The notes: generated from the sequence alone by a model not told the origin. Shown: positions 7,603 to 17,622, counted from the first letter of the stretch. The stretch is DNA of 64,000 nt from Fen-999 sp041480065 (GCA_041480065.1 JBGOZF010000011.1:13695-77694), one strand, 5' to 3'. Numbers and translations: made by a program.

Positions 7603-8846
7603 CGATATTTCTCCCTGTAAGCCGTCGAAAGTTCCCGAAGCTGGTCCGCCAACTCAGCCACCAAGCGATCCAGCGAAAAGTGTTCCATCGCGTAACGACG
7701 CGCATTTTCGCCCATTTCAGCCCGTTCGTCTGCACTCAACCGGAACAGCTTCTGCATCGCATCGGCCAACGCTTCTGCATTGCCGGCCGGGCAAGCAACC
7801 CCGGCACCCGCCGCGACCACTACCCGAGCTCCTTCGCCATTCAGTGAGGCGACGACCGGTCGTCCCGCCGCCATGTATCCCTGCACCTTGCTCGGGATCG
7901 TGTAGGCGAAGATCGGCTCGTCCCGCAGGGAAACCAGAAGCACCGACGCGGCATCGTAGAAGAGCGGCATCGCCTCCGGTGGGAAACGTCCCGGCAGGAT
8001 GACATTGCGCAAGCCCCGGCGCCCTATTTCGTCCCGGACCCAGTCCGACTGGCTGCCGCTGCCGATCAGGAAGAGGCGGATGCCGGCGCCAGCAATCTGC
8101 AAACGCTCCGCCGCCGCGACGATGGTATCAAGCGACTGAGCCGCGCCGAGATTGCCCGCGAAGACAGCGGAAAACCCGCTGGCAATGTCCTGCGCCATCT
8201 CGCGAACCTCCGACGACCGCACCTCGGATTCAGGCTCTTCCACATAAGCGTTCGGAAAGTACTTGATCTTCCGTGGCTCGGCGGCCAAGTTCTCGATTGG
8301 CGGCCGGAACCCCTCGGAGGGAATCAGGATCAGATCGGAATGCCGGTAAATGAACCTGACCGCGCGCTCAACCAGCTTCAATACGGCCCGATTCCTGATA
8401 AAGCCGGTTGCCGAAAGACTTTCCGGCCACAGATCCTGAACCCACAGGGCAACCGGTATCCCCTTCAACCAAGCGAGCCAGATCGCTGGCAAGGCTTGCA
8501 GCAATGGCGAAGGTGCAAATACAAAGATCACGTCAAAATGGCGCCCCCGTAGCAGCCACGGTCCGAGCAGGAAAGCCGCGACAATGAACGAAACGTAATT
8601 CAGCACCAAGCGCAACGACGACCCCTGTCCCCGTGGATATAGCGGCAGGCGGAGAATTTCCACCCCGTCGTGGCTCTCGCATTGCGTGCCACTCGCGGAG
8701 TACCCGGGGAAGACCTTGCCATCGGGGTAGTTCGGCTTCCCGGTCAGGACGGTTGTCTCGATGTCCCGCCCGCGCAGGGCACGAACCAGCGCATTGATGC
8801 CAAAGGTTTCCGGCCAGAAGTACTGGCTTACAAGAAGTAGCCTCAC
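7599..8846 (-). CDS. WbuB-like family 4 glycosyltransferase
   Basis: This is a 415-residue GT-B enzyme. I chose GTG at 8846 because it overlaps the preceding TGA (GTGA) and gives the typical N terminus VRLLLVSQYFWPETFGIN; a longer in-frame reading to 9047 runs through the previous gene. WVQDLWPES and FAPSPLL are seen in WbuB-type transferases for L-FucNAc/L-QuiNAc. The donor-binding half has FAGNLGAAQSLDT and IPSKVQGYMAAGRPVVA. It directly precedes the reductase of the L-HexNAc pathway, so transfer of that sugar is the natural inference. Confidence 0.88.
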   Translation of the reverse strand: MRLLLVSQYFWPETFGINALVRALRGRDIETTVLTGKPNYPDGKVFPGYSASGTQCESHDGVEILRLPLYPRGQGSSLRLVLNYVSFIVAAFLLGPWLLRGRHFDVIFVFAPSPLLQALPAIWLAWLKGIPVALWVQDLWPESLSATGFIRNRAVLKLVERAVRFIYRHSDLILIPSEGFRPPIENLAAEPRKIKYFPNAYVEEPESEVRSSEVREMAQDIASGFSAVFAGNLGAAQSLDTIVAAAERLQIAGAGIRLFLIGSGSQSDWVRDEIGRRGLRNVILPGRFPPEAMPLFYDAASVLLVSLRDEPIFAYTIPSKVQGYMAAGRPVVASLNGEGARVVVAAGAGVACPAGNAEALADAMQKLFRLSADERAEMGENARRYAMEHFSLDRLVAELADQLRELSTAYREKYR

Positions 8847-11290
8847 TCTTGGACGACCGGACGGGCAGCGTTTCTGTCCGAACCACGCAGGCGCGCAATC
8901 AACAGCCCCCAGATGAAGAACGTGATGATTCCCGGATAAGGCTGCCGCATCCCGACTTTGAGCATATTCTCGACCAATAGCAGATAGCCGGCCGCCACCG
9001 CCGTTCCAAGCAGGAGCGGGTTGGCCAGGACGACATTTCTGTGCCACCAGGCAATATGCACGGTCCAGATTGCCAGGACAAGAAGTGGAAGGACCGCGAG
9101 CATGCCGAAATTGTACAGAGCATCCAGCCAGTAGTTGTGGGCACTCGGGTGTTGCGCCCGATCGGGCGGCGTCGCATGGCCGAGAAGAAACGAGCCATGG
9201 GATTCGACAACACCCCGTCCATAGAATCGCCAGTGGTCGATTCGCTGGGTTGCACCTGACGGCATTGGCACGATTCCGACATTGTTCCTGTCAAGTTTCA
9301 GTTTATCGCCCAGCAACTGATTCTCCACCGCATTTCGGCCAGGTTCCAGGATCGAAGTGCTTGAGCCAGGCTGTGACAGCAGGCCATAACCGGAACCAGC
9401 CGCCAAGGCCGTACCCACCAGAATCGCAGCAGAGACTCCTGATCGGCCCATGAGGCGACTTGCATAAACAAAGTAGAGCAGGCCGAACGCCAATGCAGCC
9501 ATCGCAATGATCGATTGCGAAGCCACGACGTGAATTGCGAGCAGCGGTAACAAAACCCACAGCGCAACACGCGGCCAGCCCCCCTGCGTCCAGAAGGCAA
9601 AGACGACCATCAGCCCGAGCGAAGCCACTACCATCGGAAAATACTGAAGGTGTTGATAGATGCTGAACAGGTACAGCGATGGAGACAAGAGCGAGTAACC
9701 CTGCAACCAGGTGGCCAGCAAATGCAGCGGAACAATTGCCAGCAAAACCAGCAGCGCGGACCACTCGAATCTTCGCTCGTTTGAAGACGCGCCATACATT
9801 TCCCCGAGAACCAGGCCGAACATCGGCAACAGGAACTGGGCAAGCAAGACTAACTTTGCGCCCTCGTTCGCCAGGCTGCCTTGTGAGGTAGTAATCGAGG
9901 TCACGACGAACAATAGGGCGGTGAAGAACAAAACCGTCAGGGTGCGCGTCGCTGCGGCATAGTTGCCGAGCATGGCAATTCCCCCGAACAATCCCAGCAC
10001 CGACACCGGCACTGGCAAGCGCGAAATCGCCCCTCCGGTATCGAAGACGAAAGCCGGATCACGAAACAGTCCGCCGCTGATCTGGAAAAACACCGGTAGC
10101 ACGAGAAGAACACCAATCCCTTGCAGCACCGGACCACGATGTCGAACAAGGTGACCTTGATCGCTTCCGGCGCTCGACAGGAAAGTCAGGCTGAGACAAG
10201 CACTCAACGCGTACAGACCAGCCAGTGCCTTTGGACCGAGGATGTAGAACACGAATGGCACGCAGGTCGCAATCAGCACGTTCGCCAACAGGTCGGCCCC
10301 AAAAACCTCCTGACCACCAGCGCGATGAATCAAGCGCGTCCGGAGCGCCGCGGCGATCATCATGACTGCACCGCCCGCGATCGACAACCCAACCGCCAAC
10401 CAGAACACCGGCGACCGACCGAGCAAAGTCAGCCAACCTGGTTCCCAAGCAGCCGCCACGGCAACCCCGGCGCCGACGAAGAGCATTGCGGCAGAAACAG
10501 GCAGCAGCCCGCCGGGCAATGCTGATGTGCCGAAGCGATGCGCGAGCGTAGGCGCCAAGGCCTGGCCAAACACCGTTGGAAGGAGCCCGCCGATCGCAAA
10601 CGCAGTAAACAGTTCGCCGGCAACGGCTTTGCCGGCGACAAGCGCAATCGAAATGCGAAACACATAGACGCTCATGCCGATAATCGCCGTCGATCCGACG
10701 TGCGGCAATAGTGTCTCAAGCGCGAGGTGCCCCTCGCCTGTGTGCCTGGACAGTCTGCTTCCACGAACTGCCCACAGTGGCGCAAACGCCCAGGGGATGG
10801 CGCTCACCGCCAGATCCAGTTCGAACAGCAACGGCAGCCCAAGACAGAGCAGGAACGAGAGGCCCTCGACCGTCAGCGCCTGGACTGCAATCGCCGAATT
10901 GCCCGCACGCTCATGGCGCGCAAGCCCGATCTCCCCCATCCATTCCGATACACGCCTGACAATCAACACGATGGCGAGCGGAGCCGCCACTGTGCCAATG
11001 CCGACGCTGAGAACATACGCAGCACCAGAAAGCGGCAGTGTTAGCAGAAGGCGCGCCCGCAGCAACCCGGTTGCCACGGCCCCACCAGAATCCGCAAGAA
11101 TCAGGTTTCTTGCATTTGCCGAGAACGCATAGAACAGGGCCAGTGTCGCCCCCTGGACCAGGCCGATATCCGCGGCAATTTCGGAGCACCCAGCGATGCC
11201 GAAGACCAGCAGCAGCGCCGTCATCGAAAATGAATTGAGCAAGGAAGCGAGCGGAAAGATAACTAGCGCGCGTCGCGTGGTCGTGCTCAA
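8843..11290 (-). CDS. Fused Wzx-like flippase and O-antigen polymerase/ligase-like membrane protein
   Basis: This 815-residue polytopic protein starts at TTG 11290, seven bases after a GGGAGG ribosome-binding site; a longer in-frame reading upstream has no support. Residues ~10-375 contain about ten or more hydrophobic helices with a Wzx/MOP-exporter-like pattern (VQGATLALFYAF, ELFTAFAIGGLLPTVFGQ). A short charged linker (~376-388) leads to residues ~390-815, another set of helices. This second half has a large soluble loop (~650-715) and the Wzy_C/WaaL-type signature HPSAHNYWLDALYNFGML at ~714-731. Normally flippase and polymerase/ligase are separate genes. No frameshift or stop separates the halves. 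Assignment of the N-terminal half is less certain than the C-terminal one. Confidence 0.72.
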   Translation of the reverse strand: MSTTTRRALVIFPLASLLNSFSMTALLLVFGIAGCSEIAADIGLVQGATLALFYAFSANARNLILADSGGAVATGLLRARLLLTLPLSGAAYVLSVGIGTVAAPLAIVLIVRRVSEWMGEIGLARHERAGNSAIAVQALTVEGLSFLLCLGLPLLFELDLAVSAIPWAFAPLWAVRGSRLSRHTGEGHLALETLLPHVGSTAIIGMSVYVFRISIALVAGKAVAGELFTAFAIGGLLPTVFGQALAPTLAHRFGTSALPGGLLPVSAAMLFVGAGVAVAAAWEPGWLTLLGRSPVFWLAVGLSIAGGAVMMIAAALRTRLIHRAGGQEVFGADLLANVLIATCVPFVFYILGPKALAGLYALSACLSLTFLSSAGSDQGHLVRHRGPVLQGIGVLLVLPVFFQISGGLFRDPAFVFDTGGAISRLPVPVSVLGLFGGIAMLGNYAAATRTLTVLFFTALLFVVTSITTSQGSLANEGAKLVLLAQFLLPMFGLVLGEMYGASSNERRFEWSALLVLLAIVPLHLLATWLQGYSLLSPSLYLFSIYQHLQYFPMVVASLGLMVVFAFWTQGGWPRVALWVLLPLLAIHVVASQSIIAMAALAFGLLYFVYASRLMGRSGVSAAILVGTALAAGSGYGLLSQPGSSTSILEPGRNAVENQLLGDKLKLDRNNVGIVPMPSGATQRIDHWRFYGRGVVESHGSFLLGHATPPDRAQHPSAHNYWLDALYNFGMLAVLPLLVLAIWTVHIAWWHRNVVLANPLLLGTAVAAGYLLLVENMLKVGMRQPYPGIITFFIWGLLIARLRGSDRNAARPVVQE

Positions 11291-11322
11291 TTTTGACCTC
11301 CCATAACAAGCCAGTCGGCCCG

Positions 11323-12729
11323 TCAGGCCAACTGTCTTCGACCACAATAATGCACGGCGAGGAGCCGGTTTGCGGCAAGTATGATCAATACGTTCAGCAC
11401 CAAGGTTCCGAACAGGAGATATGACTGGCCCGGCACGTAGCCGAAGCTGACGTATCGAAATGCAATGACCTGTGCGAACAGGGAACACAACACCCAGTTC
11501 CTTCCGCCCAGTCGATAGGTGAAGTACTCGAGACCCGCCGCTGCCAGCCCAAGGACGAAGAGTCCCGCAAACAGGAAGCCCATCGACCCCGGGTAATAGA
11601 AGAAAGCGACAAGGCCAGGTAGCGATACGAAGTGGTGCTTTGATCTGTCAATGCTCGGGTTCCGGTAGGGCGAATCGATAAAGATCCGGTCATAGATGCT
11701 CAACTGCCCCTCCTGGTACTTCTCGGCCAGAGCCTCATGCCACAAATCCCATCCAAGCCGCTTCGATGATGAAACCGCCATGACCCCCTCGATCCCCACC
11801 CAGCGATCGATGACAAGTGGACGCGCCAGGCCGTTGACGCTATAGACAACCGCAGCTGACTTGTCTGTTCCCAACGACACAGTTCTGAAATAATTTACGG
11901 CGACAACGGATGTGGCGAACAAAACAACGAATGTCGCTATTGCAATGGCGACCATCTTCGGCGGAATACGGTTTCGCATCCCTGCTACCACACGAAACCC
12001 ACCCAGCATCAAGGCAGACGCATTCAGGACCATCCCACGGCTAAGCAGGGATACGTTCGAAAAGAAGCACTCCAGCAATGGTGGAAATACCGCCCAGGTC
12101 GAGACATTGCGATTCAATTCGATCTCGAATCGAACGATCAGTGCCGAAATCGAAGCGAGGCCAAACTGAAGCAGCCATTTGTACACGCCATTCATTCCAA
12201 ATGGAAGAACTGTCTGGACAACCATCCCCCGCTGGTATATCCCGAGCCAGGCATTGCTGACGGCTACCAGCACCACGGCGCCAAGAAATGCTCCGATCAG
12301 GAGCTTCCGGTGGCCCTTGTAGAACTGGAAAAGTCCGGACTGCGTACAAGCCGGCGGCTCATCCGGGTAGCAGAAGAACCGTTGTCGGACCAGGCTCGCC
12401 GCGAGCAAGGCGGCAATTCCGCAGGAAGAGACATTTAAGGCACTGTCGAAGGCCTCCGGCGACCCGTCAAAGGCACCCACAGGCTCATGAAACAACCCGG
12501 ACATGAACGCCAGGCGCACCGAGAACTTCAGCCAGAACCCCAACCAGACGAAGATTCCGATGAAAGTGTCGAAATAGATCGCGCGCTTCCAAAATCCATT
12601 GAAGAGCAAGGCATTCACGATCAGCGTAAATGCCAGATAGGCACTCCAGTGCCCCTGGTAGCGAAGGCCCGCGGCGATTGACAGCACGCCAATCATCACA
12701 GCGCACAACAGATATACCACCCTGATCAC
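11323..12729 (-). CDS. Polytopic membrane protein, putative Wzy polysaccharide polymerase
   Basis: This 468-residue protein has about ten predicted membrane helices and a large non-cytoplasmic loop (~residues 290-375) with WHEALAEKYQEGQLSIYDRIF and SKHHFVSLPGLVAFFYYPGS. Helices plus one big periplasmic loop is the layout of Wzy-type polymerases and related oligosaccharide repeat-unit polymerases, which diverge strongly in sequence. The start is GTG at 12729 after GAGGGG. It directly precedes the flippase/ligase-like fusion gene with a 32-base gap. I recognise no conserved catalytic motif, so the function rests on topology and context. Confidence 0.6.
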   Translation of the reverse strand: MIRVVYLLCAVMIGVLSIAAGLRYQGHWSAYLAFTLIVNALLFNGFWKRAIYFDTFIGIFVWLGFWLKFSVRLAFMSGLFHEPVGAFDGSPEAFDSALNVSSCGIAALLAASLVRQRFFCYPDEPPACTQSGLFQFYKGHRKLLIGAFLGAVVLVAVSNAWLGIYQRGMVVQTVLPFGMNGVYKWLLQFGLASISALIVRFEIELNRNVSTWAVFPPLLECFFSNVSLLSRGMVLNASALMLGGFRVVAGMRNRIPPKMVAIAIATFVVLFATSVVAVNYFRTVSLGTDKSAAVVYSVNGLARPLVIDRWVGIEGVMAVSSSKRLGWDLWHEALAEKYQEGQLSIYDRIFIDSPYRNPSIDRSKHHFVSLPGLVAFFYYPGSMGFLFAGLFVLGLAAAGLEYFTYRLGGRNWVLCSLFAQVIAFRYVSFGYVPGQSYLLFGTLVLNVLIILAANRLLAVHYCGRRQLA

Positions 12730-12781
12730 TTACCCCTCGCCTAGTAGATTTCCAATCCCGACGAGCGGTACTGGACGGATG

Positions 12782-13939
12782 TCAGTTTTCGGCAAAACCA
12801 CCCAAGATACGGCTGGCTAAAGCAATATGCCGTTGCGCTTGCACTTCCCAGAGATAATGCATCTTGATTATAGCCTGCAGCCGAGCCGCGGATGCGCTGG
12901 CCGATGCGGAATCGCGCAATAGCCGCGACATCGCTTCTGCTAACGCGGAGGATGACACAGGCGCCATTTCGCCCGCCCCCTGTCCTGCAATGTCATCAAG
13001 CCCGCAGGTATCTGTAAAGAGAACCGGGCAGCCGCATATTCCTCCTTCAAGGACGACGATCGACATTGCCTCGCGGCGTGACGGGATGACCAGCAGGCTG
13101 GCGCCATGCAGCGCCGCGCTCTTCTCGGCACCCCCGATATAGCCGACGAAATGCACGCGGGAGGCAGCGCCCTGGGCTGCCGCCTCCTCCTTGAGCTGGG
13201 ATAGCAATCCGCCGTCCGGACCGGCCATGACGAGGTGAACGTCGGAAAGGTCTGAGTCCAGGCGACAAAAGGCGTCGACAAGCAGATCTGGCCCCTTGAT
13301 CGGGTTCAAACGGCCAAGGAACAGGACAAAGCGCGCGCTGCCGATTCCGACCGCCTGACGGAAGCCGGCAACTGCTTCGTCCGGATTCTCAAGCCGGTAG
13401 GCATCGGGATCGATACCGTTCGGGATCACTTCGATGTGATCGTCGGACACGCCATAAGCGGCGAACTCGGTGCGCTCGGCTTCCGTCACCGCCACGCACC
13501 CCGCCGCCGATCGCGCCAGCGTCCGCCCGACCAGGAACTCGTACAGACGCTTGATCAGCAGGGATCGTCCAAAAGGTCGAAGCGCGCCGGCGGGACAAAA
13601 CAGGTAAGGCTTATTAAGCCTGCGGCATGCCCGAAAGACAAGCGCGTTCAAGATCGTCCAATGCCCCGAGAGGAGCACGATATCGGCATCGGCGACCAGG
13701 TTGCGTATTTCCCCGGTGCGTACGCGCGGAATGAAAAAGCGCTCGTTGAGGCACCGCACCGAATGAACCCTCACGCCGCCAAGTCCGGCCCTCCGCTCGG
13801 CGGACAGGCCAACGTCCAGGGTGAGGATCGTGCATTCCACACCTGCCCTGGCAAGGAAACGGGCAAGCTGATAGTTGCGTTCGGCCGTTCCACCGCCGGA
13901 GACTGCATCCAACAGGTGATTGACAAGCAAGACTCTCAC
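12782..13939 (-). CDS. Family 4 glycosyltransferase
   Basis: This is a 385-residue GT-B enzyme. GTG at 13939 is preferred because it lies 19 bases after the preceding stop and yields the usual N terminus VRVLLVNHLLDAVSGGGTAERN; an in-frame extension to 14020 overlaps the upstream gene. The C-terminal half has the GT4 features LFLGRLNPIKGPDLLVDAF, HFVGYIGGAEKSAAL and the E-x7-E-like segment PSRREAMSIVVLEGGICGCP. It should extend the lipid-linked repeat unit at the cytoplasmic face. Donor and acceptor sugars are not predictable. Confidence 0.88.
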   Translation of the reverse strand: MRVLLVNHLLDAVSGGGTAERNYQLARFLARAGVECTILTLDVGLSAERRAGLGGVRVHSVRCLNERFFIPRVRTGEIRNLVADADIVLLSGHWTILNALVFRACRRLNKPYLFCPAGALRPFGRSLLIKRLYEFLVGRTLARSAAGCVAVTEAERTEFAAYGVSDDHIEVIPNGIDPDAYRLENPDEAVAGFRQAVGIGSARFVLFLGRLNPIKGPDLLVDAFCRLDSDLSDVHLVMAGPDGGLLSQLKEEAAAQGAASRVHFVGYIGGAEKSAALHGASLLVIPSRREAMSIVVLEGGICGCPVLFTDTCGLDDIAGQGAGEMAPVSSSALAEAMSRLLRDSASASASAARLQAIIKMHYLWEVQAQRHIALASRILGGFAEN

Positions 13940-13958
13940 CGCCTGTACCCGCAGAATT

Positions 13959-15254
13959 TCAGCACCTTGGCACCGTAGCCGACGATTGGAGGAGGATCGA
14001 CTCATAGAGTCCCGCAACATGCTCTTCGGAATACCGGTGGCGTACGATATCGACGGACTCTTGAGCCACCGGCATGGGATGAATCACAAACGATCGCAGG
14101 GCTTCCACCACTTCGGCCGAGGGTATTTCGCCAGACCGCTCAATGGTCAGCTTCGCCGGATAGTCAGCCAGAGCCCCAATTGAGGTATCGCGCGCAATGC
14201 TCACAATATTGAGAATTGGCTTCCCTATCGCCATGTACTCTATGACCTTGCTCGCCAACTGCGCCTCGGAGTCGTTGCCGATATTGACGAGCACGTCGGA
14301 GTCAATCATTGCTTGGACGACCCTTTCACGACTGATCAGCCCATGGACAAAGACGATGGACTTGATGGCCTCCGAACAGGAGGCAAAATCGTCGCCGCAG
14401 TCGTTGATCGTTCCATAGAAGTGCAACTCGAGATGTCGTTCCGGAAGTGCCTGGCTCAGCGCCGAGACGCAAGCAAGCAGATATTTCGGGCTACGCAGCT
14501 TCTTGTAGAGCGTACCGACAAACACCAGTCGGAGAGCTCGATCACCATCCCTTTCGGTGGGGCGAGGCAACTCGGGCAAGGAAAGAAGAGGCGGAACGAC
14601 CCGGACTTTCCCTATCGAAGTCGGAAAGCTGGCCTCATACAATTGGCGCGTCGAGTCGGTAGTAACAGTTATTGCCTCGGCGCTGTCGACCACTCTACCC
14701 TCGATCGCTCGGTTCAGCCAGGCGTAGATATGGCGATTGTTTGGCGAGGGCTCCTTCATATCGGAGTATGGATCGCTTATGTCGACAAGCCAGTTTGAAT
14801 TTGGCGATCGCAATCGCGTCAGCATGCCGATCACATGTCCGGTAAACGGATGGGAGCTGGAAATGATCCAGTCATAATGACTTGTTTGGCAAAGTGCACG
14901 TGCAACACGAGTCGCAGGAATGACCCAGCCGCACGCGTAGTCGGGCCAGTACACCGCGCGCCAGATGGCACGGGCAGCCTTCCGCAGAAGGCCACGTAGA
15001 GAAATGCTGGCCCTTGCGGGCCTTGATGTGCCGGCGCCGGGTATCACGCGCGCAGACGCGTCGAGCAGCCAATCCCGCACCCGATAAACCGTTACGCCGT
15101 CACTGTCTGCAACCACGTCGGCTCCAGGCGCGGCTGCACAGAGCACGTGCACTTGATGCCCCTTCCTCGCCAAGGATGCCGTGACGGCCGACCAACGAAA
15201 GGCCCGTGGCGTCAGGTCCGGAGTGTACGAATAGGTGATGATCAGCAGCTTCAT
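13959..15254 (-). CDS. Glycosyltransferase, GT-B fold
   Basis: The 431-residue protein begins MKLLIITYSYTPDLTPRAFRW, a typical N terminus for EPS-locus GT4-like enzymes that read a nucleotide sugar and a lipid-linked acceptor. The first half has DWIISSSHPFTGHVIG and LVDISDPYSDMKEP. The second half has LRLVFVGTLYKKLRSPKYLL and LASKVIEYMAIGKPILN, the sugar-nucleotide-binding part. It lies 15 bases after the heparinase-like gene and 19 bases before the next glycosyltransferase, within the same leftward transcript. Substrates are unknown. Confidence 0.83.
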   Translation of the reverse strand: MKLLIITYSYTPDLTPRAFRWSAVTASLARKGHQVHVLCAAAPGADVVADSDGVTVYRVRDWLLDASARVIPGAGTSRPARASISLRGLLRKAARAIWRAVYWPDYACGWVIPATRVARALCQTSHYDWIISSSHPFTGHVIGMLTRLRSPNSNWLVDISDPYSDMKEPSPNNRHIYAWLNRAIEGRVVDSAEAITVTTDSTRQLYEASFPTSIGKVRVVPPLLSLPELPRPTERDGDRALRLVFVGTLYKKLRSPKYLLACVSALSQALPERHLELHFYGTINDCGDDFASCSEAIKSIVFVHGLISRERVVQAMIDSDVLVNIGNDSEAQLASKVIEYMAIGKPILNIVSIARDTSIGALADYPAKLTIERSGEIPSAEVVEALRSFVIHPMPVAQESVDIVRHRYSEEHVAGLYESILLQSSATVPRC

Positions 15255-15269
15255 GATGACACTGCCCGA

Positions 15270-17474
15270 CTATGCGTTGACCATGCGGCCATAGCCCTGA
15301 GAATACGGGAGTGGCTCCGGAGTCGGATCGGAAATTGGCAAGTTTCCCTCGGCAAAGTCATGCACCACGATTCTTTCATTTTCCAATGCAACGATTCGAT
15401 ATACCCACGGCCCATAGCCGGAGTGACGCCCGATGAATCCGCGCGGCCCGAAATAGATGCATTCGCCTTCAGCGCAGCCCCGGAGGTCGAACACTCCGCG
15501 GGTAAGGTCCGCAGGTTCGCGGTCAGGAACGCGAGGAACGTCATGAGCGCTTGCGGAGCGGTATGCGTTGCGTTTGGCTGGCAACGCGGTGTAGATATAG
15601 GAGCCTGGATCGCGAACCCGGTTTTCACCATCGATGACGAGTTCAATGGCCAGTTGGTCGCAATGCGCGTGCGCTCCCAGGCCCGCGATGCCTATTTCAC
15701 CACATCGCACGGCGAGGTAGAGCCGGGGGCTACGGATGACATAACAACCCATTCCCGGGAAAGCCGCCAGCTTCATGTCGACGAGTAGCCCGGACGAGTC
15801 CGCATCGAAAACACTCGTCCAGCGACTGCCGGCGGAAGATTCCGCAAACCGTTCGATAACGGCCAACCACACTGAGTCAGCCGCTGCCGATCGGTCGGCC
15901 AACTCCTCGCGGGACACCGGATCGACAGGCGCAATGCAACCACTGGGATGGCCGCAGATTGCATGGACAAACCGAGCGCCCGGGTCGGCTGCCACGAACG
16001 ATGAATGCAAGTCACTGCCAACAAGCGCATCGATCCCCGCCACCAGCGCACCGTGATCCATGGACCACAAGGGTGATGCCGGATCATTGCCAGCCCGGAG
16101 TTGCTCGCCACTGCCCAGTGTGATGAAGCGGCCGCTATCGTTGTCCCCAAACTGAACGACCAGATTGTCCGGTCGCGTCATGGCGTCGGTGAAGTCTCCC
16201 ATTCTCGCGAGCCGCACCCAAAACCAGGCTGGCAGCGGACTGTCGTGATGCATCCCGGGAACGCGATGAAACTCAATCGCACCACGCCTAAGCGCTGGCG
16301 TGGTGCGCAATCCCCGGTGATCGGGACGACCCAGAGCCACGCGCTTGTCCGGACTGAGGTTTGCCAGCAGCGCGGATGCCCACAGAACCATCTCGGAGGA
16401 CAATCGGTGATAACACACCGAGGCCTCGAAATTGCTCCCATCCTCATGAAACTGGTAACCCACCTCGGCAATCAGTTCCTGTACCGAAAACGCGAGCCAG
16501 GCATCTGTCTCGTCATCGCAGGGCAAGTAGATCGCCGCAAACATCAAGCCGATAATGTCTGCGATGTAGTGGTTCCCCCGAATTTCCGGCGACCATTCGA
16601 GGTTGGCTGCGATGTGCTGGGCATGCGCCTTTACGCTGGCGACAAAAATTGCCTCAAACTCGTCATCCAGCCGAGTTCCGTACGCGACGAGAATGTCCCG
16701 CGCCACCAGCAGGTTCGCAACACGGATAGCGACATCCATTGCACATGCCCAATTCACGCCGAATCCCGGTGGATTGGTCGCGATGAAGTCGAGCACCTGG
16801 TTTCGAAACTCCCGAACGTAGCTTTCGGGCCTCTCGAATCCGGCAATTCCGGCATTGGCGAAGTGGCAGGCCATGGCCAGGGTCGGGAGGTGCTGCATCC
16901 GGCTCAATTCCCATGGAACCTTGATGTCCACTCCGGAAAGGTCACCAAAACGAATGTCGCCGTACCACGTGTTTTCGCTCCAGCGGTATCCGGACTTGAA
17001 GTCCAGGTGCCAGTCGATCGGCACATAGTGCTCGTCAACCTGACGCCAGATAAGTTTCGCCATAGAGCGATTCGCAGGGTTGATCCGGCTGTCGAGCCAG
17101 TCACCGCATCGATCGGGAGACGTTGCCGGCGACATGGCATAGGCGAATCCATCGAGCCCGCCGCATCGCATGCCATGCTTGACCACCAGGGGGCCAGACC
17201 CGAGCAGGTCGAATCGATGTGCAATCGAATGCTCCGCCTGCTGCCGTACCAACTCCGGATAGCCGGGAAAATCGATGGCCAACTGTTCAATGAACCGCGA
17301 GTCGAGAAATGAAAATATGCGCGCCAGATTATTGGCGCCACCACTGGTATCGGGGTACGTCGACTGAACACGATCGCGCATCTTGAGCAACAGCGCGCGA
17401 AGCTCCCTGCGTACTCGTCGGGATGCGCGGTAAGCAAAATTCCGCAGGGCGCTAGTTCGGCGCACGATGAACAT
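15270..17474 (-). CDS. Heparinase II/III-family protein
   Basis: The 734-residue protein has an N-terminal helical (alpha/alpha-toroid-like) region with KVPWELSRMQHLPTLA and EIRGNHYIADIIGL. The C-terminal heparinase II/III beta-domain has GLGAHAHCDQLAIEL, RDPGSYIYT and NAYRSASAHDVP. Characterised relatives are polysaccharide lyases using His/Tyr/Asn residues. I see no signal peptide at the N terminus (MFIVRRTSALRNFAYRASRR is basic and short of hydrophobic residues), which is odd for a lyase and suggests a cytosolic or non-classical role. Such genes recur inside EPS/O-antigen loci beside two-domain oxidoreductases and AsnB-like proteins, as here. Its exact role is unresolved. Confidence 0.85.
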   Translation of the reverse strand: MFIVRRTSALRNFAYRASRRVRRELRALLLKMRDRVQSTYPDTSGGANNLARIFSFLDSRFIEQLAIDFPGYPELVRQQAEHSIAHRFDLLGSGPLVVKHGMRCGGLDGFAYAMSPATSPDRCGDWLDSRINPANRSMAKLIWRQVDEHYVPIDWHLDFKSGYRWSENTWYGDIRFGDLSGVDIKVPWELSRMQHLPTLAMACHFANAGIAGFERPESYVREFRNQVLDFIATNPPGFGVNWACAMDVAIRVANLLVARDILVAYGTRLDDEFEAIFVASVKAHAQHIAANLEWSPEIRGNHYIADIIGLMFAAIYLPCDDETDAWLAFSVQELIAEVGYQFHEDGSNFEASVCYHRLSSEMVLWASALLANLSPDKRVALGRPDHRGLRTTPALRRGAIEFHRVPGMHHDSPLPAWFWVRLARMGDFTDAMTRPDNLVVQFGDNDSGRFITLGSGEQLRAGNDPASPLWSMDHGALVAGIDALVGSDLHSSFVAADPGARFVHAICGHPSGCIAPVDPVSREELADRSAAADSVWLAVIERFAESSAGSRWTSVFDADSSGLLVDMKLAAFPGMGCYVIRSPRLYLAVRCGEIGIAGLGAHAHCDQLAIELVIDGENRVRDPGSYIYTALPAKRNAYRSASAHDVPRVPDREPADLTRGVFDLRGCAEGECIYFGPRGFIGRHSGYGPWVYRIVALENERIVVHDFAEGNLPISDPTPEPLPYSQGYGRMVNA

Positions 17475-17622
17475 CCATCCGAATCACGTCCACCAAAAGA
17501 AGCATCGCCTGAAGAGCCGCCTTCGCCTTAACCGACATCAAATCGTTCCTTGCGCAGAAGACACTTGGAGCGTGCCACGACGCTCCTGCTGTAGGTTGGA
17601 CAATCAACACAGTTGTTCAAGA

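Noticed and set aside
16101..17312. Rightward frame of 403 codons
   Set aside because: It is a shadow of the heparinase-like gene; no recognisable motif.
17596..17620. Inverted repeat TTGGACAA/TTGTTCAA just after the acyltransferase stop
   Set aside because: It has one mismatch and a 9-base centre, no T-run and no clear link to a promoter, so I do not call a terminator or operator.
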